From assembly GCA_008180335.1 (NCBI GenBank), contig VTEF01000003.1, positions 372,001 to 436,000 of the forward strand: 64,000 bases of DNA, read 5' to 3'. Below the pieces are notes generated by a model. It was not told the origin of the DNA. It did no database searches and was given only the letters and a program-made list of their open reading frames with translations. Both the position numbers and the translations under genes were made by a program. Positions 32,299-41,045 of the stretch are shown here, piece after piece; positions within the stretch are counted from its first letter, which is position 1; every line of letters begins with the position of its first letter. The stretch is from Priestia megaterium. GTDB taxonomy: Bacteria > Bacillota > Bacilli > Bacillales > Bacillaceae_H.

Positions 32299-32555
32299 AG
32301 CAGCTACCTCAAGAGTATTACGAAGACTTAAAGGAAATTCAGGCTATTGATTTTGTTCTTGTAGAGCTCACTCTGTACTTAGATACGCATCCAAATGATT
32401 ATGAAGCAATGAAGCAATTTAATGAATGTGCACAGCGCAGCCAACAGCTCAAACGGGATTTTGAAGTGAAATTCGGTCCTCTTCAACAATATGGAAACAG
32501 CTATACAGATGCAAATTGGAGCTGGGGAACTGCCCCTTGGCCATGGCAGGTATGA
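32295..32555 (+). CDS. cotJB: Spore coat protein CotJB
   Basis: The 86-residue protein closely follows B. subtilis CotJB: MKQLPQEYYEDLKEIQAIDF, VLVELTLYLDTHPNDYEAMK, QLKRDFEVKFGPLQQYGNS and the C-terminal PWPWQV. It starts with GTG in a GTGA overlap with the cotJA stop, indicating translational coupling. Function in coat assembly is known only genetically. Confidence 0.94.
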   Translation: MKQLPQEYYEDLKEIQAIDFVLVELTLYLDTHPNDYEAMKQFNECAQRSQQLKRDFEVKFGPLQQYGNSYTDANWSWGTAPWPWQV

Positions 32556-32576
32556 ATTAGTAAAGGAGGAGAAATC

Positions 32577-33146
32577 ATGTGGGTTTATGAGAAAAAATTG
32601 CAATACCCTGTAAAAGTTAGTACCTGTAACCCTACACTCGCTAAATACCTTATGGAACAATATGGCGGAGCTGATGGAGAATTAGCAGCTGCATTGCGCT
32701 ATTTAAATCAGCGGTATACCATTCCAGATAAAGTAATCGGATTGTTAACTGATATTGGTACAGAAGAATTTGCTCACTTAGAAATGATTGCCACAATGAT
32801 TTATAAATTAACAAAAGATGCTACGCCTGAACAGTTAAAAGCGGCTGGTTTAGCAGAGCATTATGTTAGTCATGATAGTGCGCTGTTTTATAATAATGCT
32901 GCTGGTGTTCCTTTTACAGCCAGCTATATTCAAGCAAAAGGCGATCCAATTGCCGACCTTTATGAAGACATAGCTGCAGAAGAAAAAGCAAGAGCTACAT
33001 ATCAATGGATTATTGATATGTCAGATGATCCTGATTTAAATGATGGTTTAAAATTTTTGAGAGAACGGGAAATTATCCATTCTCAGCGTTTCCGTGAAGC
33101 AGTTGAAATATTAAAAGATGAAAGAGATCGTAAAAAAGTATTTTAA
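32577..33146 (+). CDS. cotJC: Spore coat protein CotJC (manganese catalase family)
   Basis: The 189-residue four-helix protein belongs to the manganese catalase family. Metal-type Glu/His motifs are visible: GADGELAAALRYLNQRY, DIGTEEFAHLEMIATMIYKL, DIAAEEKARATYQWII and EREIIHSQRFREAVEIL. CotJC sits in the inner spore coat and may remove peroxide. It is the last gene of cotJABC, 21 nt after cotJB, with AAAGGAGGAG before ATG 32577. Confidence 0.95.
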   Translation: MWVYEKKLQYPVKVSTCNPTLAKYLMEQYGGADGELAAALRYLNQRYTIPDKVIGLLTDIGTEEFAHLEMIATMIYKLTKDATPEQLKAAGLAEHYVSHDSALFYNNAAGVPFTASYIQAKGDPIADLYEDIAAEEKARATYQWIIDMSDDPDLNDGLKFLREREIIHSQRFREAVEILKDERDRKKVF

Positions 33147-33541
33147 GTTTATTTCCGTACAAAATAAAACAGATTTAATCGTGATAAGTTTCATTATAGT
33201 GCAATCTCACGGGGACAAGTATCATTTAAATTTACTCTCATCAAGAAATAAAAAGCAGTCGAATTTCGTTTCACAAGGAAATTTGACTGCTTTTTATTTG
33301 ATAAATATCAAAATACCTTTCAATGACTGCTTTTTCTTTTAACAGCCTCTAGTATCGTACATACATAAAAGACGAACTCACACCAGTATATGTTGCCATC
33401 ACCTTCGTCTCAAACTTTTAACTGTCCCCTTTTTATTCCGTTCTATATACGCAGCAAATTAACTTTAAGCAATAGTTATGCTTCACGCTGTTTAACTATA
33501 ACTTACTTAGCTGCATATCATTAAAAAGATCTTGTGTAGCA
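33147..33541. other. 395-nt stretch between cotJC and lysE-type gene
   Basis: It contains the cotJ terminator (33251-33297) and otherwise no credible frame. Confidence 0.5.
33251..33297. terminator. Terminator of cotJABC
   Basis: AAAAGCAGTC (33251-33260) and GACTGCTTTTT (33285-33295) pair, with GAATTTC/GGAAATTT extending the stem. Confidence 0.85.
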
Positions 33542-34165
33542 TTACTTGTCGATAAGCATAATTCGAATACCAATAACCGCAAACAATGCTGCTTTTACTG
33601 TATGAATAAATTTCGCCAGATTAGACCGCTTCATCATTCCGCTACCAATCGTTCCAGCACCGATAGCTATTAAACTAAATAATAGAACTGCTTGTAGCAT
33701 AAAAAGGAAACCAAGTACAATCATTTGAATTGAGGGATTTTCAGCATTCGGAGACACAAACTGCGGCAAAAATGCTAAGAAAAACAGCGACACTTTCGGA
33801 TTAAGTACATTCATTAGAATCCCTTTACGATACAGCTTCCATGTTTTTAAGCGAGGTGCTTCTACTTTTTCAAGAGGTTCATTTCTTTCTTTTACTGCTT
33901 GCCATGCCAAATACAATAAATATGCTGCTCCTGCAAACTTTAACAGTTGAAATAGAATACTAGATTGATGTAATAATGCAGCCACTCCAAAAGCTGCGGC
34001 TAACGTATGTACAGTAATTCCAGAACACAATCCAAAAGCTGTTACAATTCCTGCTTTCTTGCCATGGATAATACTTTGAGAAATGACAAATAAATTATCA
34101 GGTCCAGGTGCTAGTGTTAATATGATTGATGCACCTAAAAAGGAAAAAATAGCAGCCCATTCCAT
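33542..34165 (-). CDS. LysE/RhtB-family amino acid exporter
   Basis: The 207-residue protein has six TM segments and the family N-terminus with ILTLAPGPDNLFVISQSIIHGKKAGIVTAFGLCSG, then FLAFLPQFV in the middle. Members export amino acids such as lysine, threonine or homoserine lactone-like compounds; the substrate is not predictable. AAAGGGGTG precedes ATG 34165. A large hairpin lies in its upstream region at 34211-34246. Confidence 0.92.
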   Translation of the reverse strand: MEWAAIFSFLGASIILTLAPGPDNLFVISQSIIHGKKAGIVTAFGLCSGITVHTLAAAFGVAALLHQSSILFQLLKFAGAAYLLYLAWQAVKERNEPLEKVEAPRLKTWKLYRKGILMNVLNPKVSLFFLAFLPQFVSPNAENPSIQMIVLGFLFMLQAVLLFSLIAIGAGTIGSGMMKRSNLAKFIHTVKAALFAVIGIRIMLIDK

Positions 34166-34210
34166 TGTTATTACACCCCTTTCTTTTTACACATTGTTTT
34201 TCTGCTTCAG

Positions 34211-34246
34211 CCTTCACTAAACAAAGAATCCTTCGTTTAGTGAAGG
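34211..34246. repeat. 12-bp perfect inverted repeat between divergent genes
   Basis: CCTTCACTAAAC (34211-34222) and GTTTAGTGAAGG (34235-34246) are exact complements spaced by 12 nt. It lies between the divergent LysE-type gene and the 88-aa hypothetical gene; it could be an operator or a 5' UTR hairpin. Confidence 0.75.
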
Positions 34247-34317
34247 TTTACTTTGTTTTCAAACAAACTCTTTGTATAGTATGCTAGTACATATCGAAAA
34301 AAAAGGGAAGGTTTTTG

Positions 34318-34584
34318 ATGAACGATATTTATACATTTCGATTTTTTATTAAAGATTCTTATTTGATAGAAGGAGAAGATAAAAAAGAGGCGGTTGTTTT
34401 AACAAAAATTAAACAAGAAAAGGCAGGCCTCATTTTTGAAGGAGATTTACGTGTACATATTACTTCTGTCGGTGTGTTTCCTGTTGCAAAAGATATTGCT
34501 GAAGCAGTAAGCAGCCGGTCTTTACGCCAACAGCTAACAGCCGAACTAAAGCGATATGTTCGGCCGCATCGTAACTTCCTATAA
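34318..34584 (+). CDS. Hypothetical protein (88 aa)
   Basis: AAGGGAAGG lies before ATG 34318 (a TTG three bases earlier is also in frame). The protein MNDIYTFRFFIKDSYLIEG then EDKKEAVVLTKIKQEKAGLIFEGDLRVHITSVGVFPVAKDIAEAVSS ends in a basic helix (RQQLTAELKRYVRPHRNFL). It is soluble and mixed alpha/beta. I recognise no family. A good ribosome binding site and clean end (33 nt before the convergent next gene) support coding. Confidence 0.65.
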   Translation: MNDIYTFRFFIKDSYLIEGEDKKEAVVLTKIKQEKAGLIFEGDLRVHITSVGVFPVAKDIAEAVSSRSLRQQLTAELKRYVRPHRNFL

Positions 34585-34617
34585 CATAACCGCCTTTTAA
34601 TTGATTGTTTAGATCAA

Positions 34618-35220
34618 CTAGCCAAACATTTTCCCAAGCGGTCCCTGATCATCAATAATATCTTGGATGTCATAAATCGAGATTGGAAAGTAAGGAATAC
34701 CATATGCATAGGGTGCTAAGTCATATAATTGATAAAAAAGGACAAGCGATTTATCCGCTATATAGTAATCTTGGTCTGGCTTTATCCCTGTATATTCCCC
34801 TAAAACCATAATATCTCGTCTTTTAATCTGTTCACCAACTATTTTAGATAATACACTTACATAGTCACTATCTTTTTTAAACAAATCTTTTAATTGATAT
34901 GTTTTTCCGGTTTTAAGGTTAAAGGTAAGCGGAACAACGACTGTCAGCCCGTGTGCACCTCCTGAAAATGCATAGTTAATAAGTGTTAAACTGAGCACAT
35001 CTCGTTGATTTGTTTTCAGCTCAAAATATCCCGTTTCTTCTGTATCTGGGTTTTCACCATAGCCTTGCTGCTGAATGAGCTCGTTGGTTCGTTTCCAAAG
35101 CTTTGTGTTGATTTTATATTGAACAGTTTGATTAGCTAATCCATGAACTACTGGAAAATAAACATCTAAACGCGGTTTACTAATACGCTGTGAATAAACT
35201 AACGCTGGTAATGTAATCAA
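34618..35220 (-). CDS. DUF3298/DUF4163-type protein (RsiV/PdaC extracellular-domain-like)
   Basis: The 200-residue protein resembles the DUF4163 plus DUF3298 module found at the C-terminus of anti-sigma factor RsiV and the N-terminus of deacetylase PdaC: ISKPRLDVYFPVVHGLANQTVQYKINTKL, the conserved SGGAHGLTVVVPLTFNLKTGKTYQLKDLFKKD, and YQLYDLAPYAYGIPYFPISIYDI. In those proteins the module is extracytoplasmic and in RsiV binds lysozyme. Here no signal peptide or TM segment is visible, so location is unclear. The start is TTG 35220 with GGAGAGAG 4 nt or more upstream. Confidence 0.75.
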   Translation of the reverse strand: MITLPALVYSQRISKPRLDVYFPVVHGLANQTVQYKINTKLWKRTNELIQQQGYGENPDTEETGYFELKTNQRDVLSLTLINYAFSGGAHGLTVVVPLTFNLKTGKTYQLKDLFKKDSDYVSVLSKIVGEQIKRRDIMVLGEYTGIKPDQDYYIADKSLVLFYQLYDLAPYAYGIPYFPISIYDIQDIIDDQGPLGKMFG

Positions 35221-35334
35221 TTTACTCTCTCCTTTACATGCAAACTTATATATATCCTATTCGTTATATCTATCTTATATTTACGTTAAGATAAAGAAGT
35301 TTTTGCTTGTAAAGTAAAGCTAGCAAACCCCTGA

Positions 35335-35382
35335 ACTAAAAACGCCACGCTCTCCTCCGATAAAAGAAAGCATGGCATTTTT
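35335..35382 (-). terminator. Terminator of folD
   Basis: Minus-strand AATGCCATGC and GCGTGGCGTT pair, flanked by TTTTTAG, directly after the folD stop. Confidence 0.75.
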
Positions 35383-35383
35383 A

Positions 35384-36238
35384 CTATTTTAAGTTATTAA
35401 TTGCTTTAGCAGCATCGACTGTATTTTTGAGTAACATAGTAATCGTCATTGGACCGACTCCACCTGGCACAGGCGTAATGTAGCCAGCTACCTCTGTTGC
35501 TGGTTCGTAGTCAATATCGCCTACTAGTTTTCCGTTTTCCATTGTGTTTCCTACGTCAATAACAATAGCACCTGGTTTAATATCCTCTGCTTTTACAAGA
35601 CGCGGACGACCGACTGCTGACACAAGAATATCGGCTTGTTTAATAATTTCTGATAAATTTTGTGTTCTTGAGTGAGCAACCGTCACTGTTGCATTTTCTT
35701 GAAGTAATAGCATCGCAACCGGTTTTCCGACAATATTGCTTCGACCAATAACCACGGCATGCTTACCTGAAATTTCTTCGCCTGATCGTTTAATTAACTC
35801 AATGATACCATGAGGTGTACAAGGCAGATAACACTCATCACCAATAACCATATTCCCAACACTTACCGGATGAAAACCATCTACATCTTTTTTAGGAGAA
35901 ATAACATTTAATACTGCTTTTTCATCAATGTGTTTTGGCAGAGGAAGTTGCACGAGAATTCCATGAACTGCTTCACTTTCATTTAATTGCTGAATTTCTT
36001 TTAATAGTTCTTCTTGCGTAATCGTCACATCACGTTTAATAACTTCAGACGCTACACCAATCTCTTCACATGCTTTTGCTTTTGCTTTTACATAAGAATG
36101 AGAAGCTGGATTATCCCCTACTAAAATAACTGTTAAGCCCGGAATGATTCCTTTTGTTTTTAATTGCGCGACTTCTTCTTTTAATGCTGCGCGTAATTCA
36201 GCTGCGACTTCTTTACCTTTAATAATTGTTGCTGTCAT
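35384..36238 (-). CDS. folD: Bifunctional methylenetetrahydrofolate dehydrogenase/cyclohydrolase
   Basis: FolD interconverts methylene-, methenyl- and formyl-tetrahydrofolate. The 284-residue protein carries [22 protein letters not shown] (catalytic Lys), [27 protein letters not shown], the NADP-site [17 protein letters not shown], and the C-terminal [22 protein letters not shown]. The frame opens at TTG 36256, but GGAGGGAG is inside that extension and ATG 36238 gives normal length. Confidence 0.96.
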   Translation of the reverse strand: MTATIIKGKEVAAELRAALKEEVAQLKTKGIIPGLTVILVGDNPASHSYVKAKAKACEEIGVASEVIKRDVTITQEELLKEIQQLNESEAVHGILVQLPLPKHIDEKAVLNVISPKKDVDGFHPVSVGNMVIGDECYLPCTPHGIIELIKRSGEEISGKHAVVIGRSNIVGKPVAMLLLQENATVTVAHSRTQNLSEIIKQADILVSAVGRPRLVKAEDIKPGAIVIDVGNTMENGKLVGDIDYEPATEVAGYITPVPGGVGPMTITMLLKNTVDAAKAINNLK

Positions 36239-36480
36239 GATGGTATCTCCCTCCAAATAAACATATACGAATTATAGTTATTAATCTAACATAAAAGTTC
36301 GTATTTTTTCAATGTTTTTATATTTTTTTATTAATCACCATTCAAAAATATAGATAAATAACGTATATTGCAATTTTCTTCTTTCCATACGTCTCAGTTC
36401 CGTGCAAACAGTTAATCATTATCAGCTAACTTACACTCTTTACATGTTAATGATTAATGATGACTCGATTCTTTCAACCT

Positions 36481-36516
36481 AAAAAAATAGCGTGTATGAA
36501 CAAACTTCACACACGC
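36481..36516 (-). terminator. Terminator of the AI-2E family transporter gene
   Basis: Minus-strand GCGTGTGTGAA and TTCATACACGC pair around GTTTG, followed by TATTTTTTT. Confidence 0.85.
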
Positions 36517-36523
36517 GTTCATA

Positions 36524-37621
36524 TTATATTTTTATGTCTTCATCATCATCTTCCATTAATCGACTGTAAATATGGCTAACGATGACTTTAACGACTGTAT
36601 ATGTTGGTAATGCTAGCAATAGTCCAATGAATCCCGCCACACTACCTGCGATAAGCAATAACAAAATAACCGTAACAGGATGTACATCTAACTTCTTTCC
36701 CATTACTTGCGGAGAAATAAGGTTACTCTCAATTTGCTGAATAATGAGGACACCTAGAATAACATACAGTGTCATATAAGGATCTTGAATTAAGGCCATA
36801 ATAACACCAGGAATCGTTCCAATAAATGGACCAATGAACGGAATTAAATTGGTAAACAGCGCAATTAATGATAAGACAAGTGCATTATCTAAGCCGATGA
36901 GCAAATACCAAATGTAAACACAAATTCCAACGAACATACTTACAATAATTTGTCCTTGAATAAATGCACTCAAACCAGCGTTCATTTTACTTAAAATAGC
37001 TTGTACATCATAACGATATTTTTTAGGTGTTAATTTAACAATACGTTTTGGCAAATTTTCACCGTCTTTTAGCATATAAAACAAAACAAATGGAACCGTT
37101 ACAAGCACAACAATTGTGCTTGTTAAAAAGTCAAACACTTTCAACGTGCTTGTTCCAATCGTAGTTGCCATCTCTCCTAAGTTTCCTAGCATATCTGTTA
37201 AACGCTGCTCTAAATCTACTTTTGTTGCTTCTTCTGCAAAACGTGCTGTAAGAGGGGAATGTTGCAGATCGTTAATGAGACTCATTACATCTTTAGCCAG
37301 CCCCGGCAGATAATTAGCAAGAGAAATTAATTGCTCTTGAATAATCGGATATAAAAATACAATGCCGCTTGTTAAAATCCCGATAAAAGAGGAGAAAACG
37401 ATTAAAATGGCAAGTGTTTTTGGGATTTTTCCTCTCATCAAAAAACGTACAATAGGACTAAGCAAATAATAAAGAACTCCGGCTATTAAAATAGGAGCTA
37501 AAACTGTTGTAATCATTAATCCAATTGGCTGTAGAATATATTGAACTTTTGACAACATAAATAAGATTGATAACACTAACAAAATTGCCAAACCACTTTT
37601 AAAAAATCTAGGTAACTTCAT
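36524..37621 (-). CDS. AI-2E family transporter (YtvI/YueF-type permease)
   Basis: The 365-residue membrane protein has about eight TM segments in the usual arrangement: three at the N-terminus, a long middle loop (about 100-150), a central FVLFYMLKDGENLPKRIVKL element, and C-terminal VLSLIALFTNLIPFIGPFIGTIPGVIMALIQDP and IESNLISPQVMGKKLDVHPVTVILLLLIAGSVAGFIGLLLALPTY. The PFIGPFIGTIP and SPQVMGKKL motifs define the family. Proposed roles range from autoinducer-2 export to Na+/H+ antiport; substrate here unknown. Confidence 0.92.
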   Translation of the reverse strand: MKLPRFFKSGLAILLVLSILFMLSKVQYILQPIGLMITTVLAPILIAGVLYYLLSPIVRFLMRGKIPKTLAILIVFSSFIGILTSGIVFLYPIIQEQLISLANYLPGLAKDVMSLINDLQHSPLTARFAEEATKVDLEQRLTDMLGNLGEMATTIGTSTLKVFDFLTSTIVVLVTVPFVLFYMLKDGENLPKRIVKLTPKKYRYDVQAILSKMNAGLSAFIQGQIIVSMFVGICVYIWYLLIGLDNALVLSLIALFTNLIPFIGPFIGTIPGVIMALIQDPYMTLYVILGVLIIQQIESNLISPQVMGKKLDVHPVTVILLLLIAGSVAGFIGLLLALPTYTVVKVIVSHIYSRLMEDDDEDIKI

Positions 37622-37857
37622 AGTCTCTGCTCCCTAACTTTCTATTATTTATTATGTAAATTCAGTTATTACTCATGCAAATTTTTCAGACAAAATTCCA
37701 GCTTTCACACAACTAATTCCATCCGCTCTTTGTTATTTCTCTTCCTATACTGATTTACGTTCATAACTTAATACGGATAAGGGTAAAATTAGTTTCACTT
37801 TCTTTAAAAATTAAATCAAAAATTTTACATCAACACAATAAACTGGAAATGCTACAG

Positions 37858-37887
37858 ACAAAAAAGCCGAATTGAATCGACTTTTTA
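37858..37887 (-). terminator. Terminator of mgtE
   Basis: Minus-strand AAAAAGTCGA and TTCGGCTTTTTT pair around TTCAA; the stem overlaps the end of the gene. Confidence 0.8.
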
Positions 37888-39243
37888 CATAATTGCAGTC
37901 AGAAAGGCTGTAGCTACTCCAAAATAGATCAGCAATGATAAAATATCATTAATGGTTGTAATCAGCGGACCTGAAGCGACTGCCGGATCTATTTTTAATT
38001 TATATAACAGCAAAGGAATCACAGTTCCTGAAATCGTCCCAATAATTAATGTACAAAATAAAGAAATCCCGACAACAAATCCTAACTGTAAATTACCTTG
38101 CCAGAAATACGCAATTCCCGAGATTAATACCCCGCACGTAATTCCAATTATAGCCCCTACACCCAGTTCTCTCATTATTAAATTCGCTACCACCTTTTTA
38201 TCAATATCACGAGAGATGAGTCCCCGCACTACAACGGCTAATGACTGAGTTCCTGTATTACCAGTCATTCCAGAGATCATTGGCATAAAAAATGCAAGTG
38301 CTACAACTTTGTTTAATGTGGCTTGAAACGAACTGATAATACTACCTGACAAAACTCCAATAAATAAAAGCAAAATCAACCAAGGCAAACGTCGATAAGC
38401 AGCGATTGGTGCTCTTGTATCAAAATCAATATCTTTACCAGATGCCGATAGTTTTTCAATATCCTCATTTGCTTCTTTAATCACGATGTCTATCACGTCA
38501 TCTACTGTAATAATCCCAACAAGTACATCGTTATCTTCAACAACTGGTACTGCTAGAAAATCATATCGCTCAATGACCTGTGCAACCTCTTCTTGGTCAA
38601 CATTGACATGGACGGAAATAACTCGACTAAACATAATTTCTTTTACTTGTTCATGAGGATCTGCCAAAATCAAATCTCGGTACGACAGTACACCAACTAA
38701 TCTTTTTTCTTCATCAATCACATATAAATAGTTAATCGTTTCTGCTAGCTCAGCAAATGTTTTTAGTTTATCTACTACATCCTTTACTGTATAGTACACA
38801 GGAATCCAAACATAACGATTTGTCATTAACCGCCCTGCTGTTTCTTCAGGATAATTCATAATGTTTTGAACAATAATCGCTTCTTCGTCATTTAAAGCCG
38901 CTAAAAACTCTTCTTTTTCATCTTCCGATAACTCAGAAATTAAATTGGCTAAATCATCGTTATCCATTAAATCCATAACTTTAGCGATGCGCTCTTTACT
39001 TACCTTCTTAATAATTACCACTTGGGTATCTTTATTCACTTCTTGAAGCAGATTAGCAAGCTGCTGAAGAGTAAGGTTACTTAGAAATCGCGTCTGATGT
39101 TTCTCTGGTAAATTTTCGTATAGTATTCCTATATCATATGGCTGTAGCTCATTTATCAGTTCTTGAAAATCTTTCTTTTTTGCTTCTTTTAAATAACGAA
39201 TAATGTTAATTAAAATTTGATCTTCTGTCATGTTTCGAACCAT
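37885..39243 (-). CDS. mgtE: Magnesium transporter MgtE
   Basis: MgtE is a Mg2+-gated channel. The 452-residue protein has the cytosolic N domain (about 1-135, LQPYDIGILYENLPEKHQTRFLSNL), a CBS pair (about 137-255, with YLYVIDEEKRLVGVLSYRDLILA and DFLAVPVVEDNDVLVGIITVDDVIDIV), a plug helix, and five TM segments (about 285-450) including FMPMISGMTGNTGTQSLAVVVRGL and DPAVASGPLITTINDILSLLIYF with the conserved Asp of the pore. GGAGG lies 8 nt before ATG 39243. Expression is controlled by the M-box leader upstream. Confidence 0.96.
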   Translation of the reverse strand: MVRNMTEDQILINIIRYLKEAKKKDFQELINELQPYDIGILYENLPEKHQTRFLSNLTLQQLANLLQEVNKDTQVVIIKKVSKERIAKVMDLMDNDDLANLISELSEDEKEEFLAALNDEEAIIVQNIMNYPEETAGRLMTNRYVWIPVYYTVKDVVDKLKTFAELAETINYLYVIDEEKRLVGVLSYRDLILADPHEQVKEIMFSRVISVHVNVDQEEVAQVIERYDFLAVPVVEDNDVLVGIITVDDVIDIVIKEANEDIEKLSASGKDIDFDTRAPIAAYRRLPWLILLLFIGVLSGSIISSFQATLNKVVALAFFMPMISGMTGNTGTQSLAVVVRGLISRDIDKKVVANLIMRELGVGAIIGITCGVLISGIAYFWQGNLQLGFVVGISLFCTLIIGTISGTVIPLLLYKLKIDPAVASGPLITTINDILSLLIYFGVATAFLTAIM

Positions 39244-39384
39244 GCCTCTGACCTCCGTTACAAAAACATTGATCTTTCTATTGAGCTAACTCTATTAATC
39301 AATAAATGAGGTAAAATTTTTACAAAAAAAAAGATTCGTTCTTATATAAGATTCATCCATTGCAAACTAAGTGATTGATATAAC

Positions 39385-39414
39385 AAAAAGCCTCACCAAA
39401 AGTTGGCGAGGCTT
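39385..39414 (-). terminator. Terminator of the mgtE M-box riboswitch
   Basis: Minus-strand AAAGCCTCGCCAAC and TTTTGGTGAGGCTTTTTG form a strong stem followed by T residues. GGTGAGGC repeats a piece of the aptamer 5' end, so alternative pairing is possible. Confidence 0.9.
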
Positions 39415-39476
39415 TACCACAATGAAAAAACATCTGTCTAAGATGAAAAAGTTGTTTATATACATAAACAACACGT

Positions 39477-39622
39477 TCATTGAGCTTTAGCACTGTGTGG
39501 CATAGGAAGATTCCAGCTACGTTAAAAACCACCTTAATTCGATGGTTCCTGTTGACCCATTGGCGTCTCTGGACGTTTCTGGGCAGCAGCATATCTCCAA
39601 CACAGGAGCCTCACCTAACGAG
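39477..39622 (-). promoter_or_regulatory. Mg2+-sensing M-box (ykoK-type) riboswitch
   Basis: The minus strand carries the conserved elements in order: CGTTAGGTGAGGCTCC, GGAGATATGCTGCTGCCC, AACGTCCAGAGACGCCAATGG, GTCAACAGGAA, AAGGTGGTTTTTAACG, AGCTGGAAT, CTATGCCACACAGTGCTAAAGC. It lies upstream of a terminator and mgtE, so high Mg2+ should stop transcription. Confidence 0.97.
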
Positions 39623-39705
39623 TGTTATTTGTTTTAATAATCACTTGATAAGAATAACAAGGAATACAGCTATTGTAAATAGGCAATTAATTTCCCGATT
39701 CACAC

Positions 39706-40605
39706 TTATGAACTCGTAATGGTTCCACCATTTACATGAATTACTTGCCCTGTTACATAACATGAATCCTCAGATGCGAGATACACATATGCCGGAGCCA
39801 GTTCAAACGGCTGTCCTGCTCTTTTCATTGGAACATTCGTTCCAAATACTGATACTTCTTCTGGTGTATATGTTGAAGTTGTTAAAGGTGTCCACACGGG
39901 GCCAGGAGCCACTCCGTTTACTCGAATTCCTTGTTCTACTAAAGAAGCAGATAGCGATCGAATGAACGCGACTCTTGCACCTTGTGTGGAAGAATAATCT
40001 AAAAGCTGCTTTTTTCCTTCATATGCTGTCACAGATGTAGTTATAATAATTGAACTTCCCTTTTTTAAATAAGGAAGCGCGGCTTTTGTCAAATAAAAAT
40101 AAGCATAGATATTCGTCTTAAATGTACGGTCTAATTGCTCTGCTGAAATATTTAAGAGACTATCACAGCTATACTGTACAGCGTGATTATTGACTAAAAT
40201 ATCTAACCGCCCAAAGTGAGCGATTGTTTGTTCAACAATATAAGTAGATAATCGCTCATCAGTCAGATCTCCCGGTATTAATAAGCACCGCCTGCCAATT
40301 TGTTCAATTCGCTGTTTCGTCTCATTAGCATCTCGATGCTCATTGTAATATGGAATAACCAAATGAGCTCCTTCCTTTGCAAATGCATAGGCTACTGCTC
40401 TTCCAATCCCGCTGTCTCCACCTGTAATAATTGCGACTTTTCCTTTCAGTTTACCAGACCCTTTATAAGAAGGATTCTCAGAGATAGGTCTTGGATTCAT
40501 TAAATATTCTAGTCCGGGATGTACATCCTGATGCTGCGGCGGAAAAGCAACAGGTACTGTTTCACATTTTTGTTTAAAGCCATAATAAGGGTACTTCGGG
40601 TACAT
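39706..40605 (-). CDS. SDR-family oxidoreductase (general stress protein 39 type) with Tyr-x-x-x-Gln active site
   Basis: The 299-residue protein has the N-terminal extension typical of the GSP39/YhdF/YhxC group (PVAFPPQHQDVHPGLEYLMNPRP), the nucleotide motif TGGDSGIGRA (about 61-70), DILVNNHAVQ, catalytic Ser191 (TTSVTAY) and Tyr204 (LLDYSSTQGA). The catalytic Lys expected at 208 (YxxxK) is Gln (codon CAA, one base from AAA), which should impair activity. The C-terminal VNGVAPGPVWTPL and GQVIHVNGGT are normal. GAGGAGGGCGC precedes ATG 40605. Confidence 0.9.
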   Translation of the reverse strand: MYPKYPYYGFKQKCETVPVAFPPQHQDVHPGLEYLMNPRPISENPSYKGSGKLKGKVAIITGGDSGIGRAVAYAFAKEGAHLVIPYYNEHRDANETKQRIEQIGRRCLLIPGDLTDERLSTYIVEQTIAHFGRLDILVNNHAVQYSCDSLLNISAEQLDRTFKTNIYAYFYLTKAALPYLKKGSSIIITTSVTAYEGKKQLLDYSSTQGARVAFIRSLSASLVEQGIRVNGVAPGPVWTPLTTSTYTPEEVSVFGTNVPMKRAGQPFELAPAYVYLASEDSCYVTGQVIHVNGGTITSS

Positions 40606-40694
40606 AATGCGCCCTCCTCATCTTTTATAGGCACATTGTATTCAACAGGCGCATAAATGTGAAAAGCTCCCAAAATAATGGTAGCTTTTTATAC

Positions 40695-40973
40695 TTACTT
40701 TTGGTTATATTCCATATATACCACTTGAGTCACTAAAAAGTCTTCCATTCTGTGCTTTCCATCTGCCCCTCCTAAACCAGATTGACGCATTCCTGCATGA
40801 TAGCCTTGAATTGCCTCAAAATTCTCTCTGTTAACAAACGTTTCTCCAACTTTCACTTCATTTGCTACTCGTATCGCCTCATGAAAGTTATCTGTATATA
40901 CGGATGAAGACAGTCCATATTTTGAATCATCTGCTAACTCTAGAGCTTCATTAAATTTACTATATATATGTGT
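40695..40973 (-). pseudogene. Remnant of an aldehyde dehydrogenase gene (C-terminal fragment)
   Basis: An open minus-strand frame of about 90 codons without a start codon encodes SKFNEALELADDSKYGLSSS, VYTDNFHEAIRVANEVKVGE, TFVNRENFEAIQGYHAGMRQ and a tail SGLGGADGKHRMEDFLVTQ. This is the end of the aldehyde dehydrogenase domain (the N.EAL.LANDS.YGLS...G..F.N...E and K.SG.G...G...EFL segments). The catalytic Cys and Glu regions are missing, and sequence before about 40,973 does not continue the family. It is best read as decay after deletion. Confidence 0.8.
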
Positions 40974-41006
40974 CTTCCACTACTTGACATAGTTAAACAT
41001 GCTTTT

Positions 41007-41045
41007 CAACAAGAAAACACGGTTGACCTATAGATCAACCGTGTT
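41007..41045 (-). terminator. Terminator enclosing the stop codon of the alpha/beta hydrolase gene
   Basis: Minus-strand AACACGGTTGA (41045-41035) and TCAACCGTGTT (41026-41016) form an 11-bp perfect stem followed by TTCTTGTTG. The TAG stop (41030-41028) lies in the loop. Confidence 0.85.
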
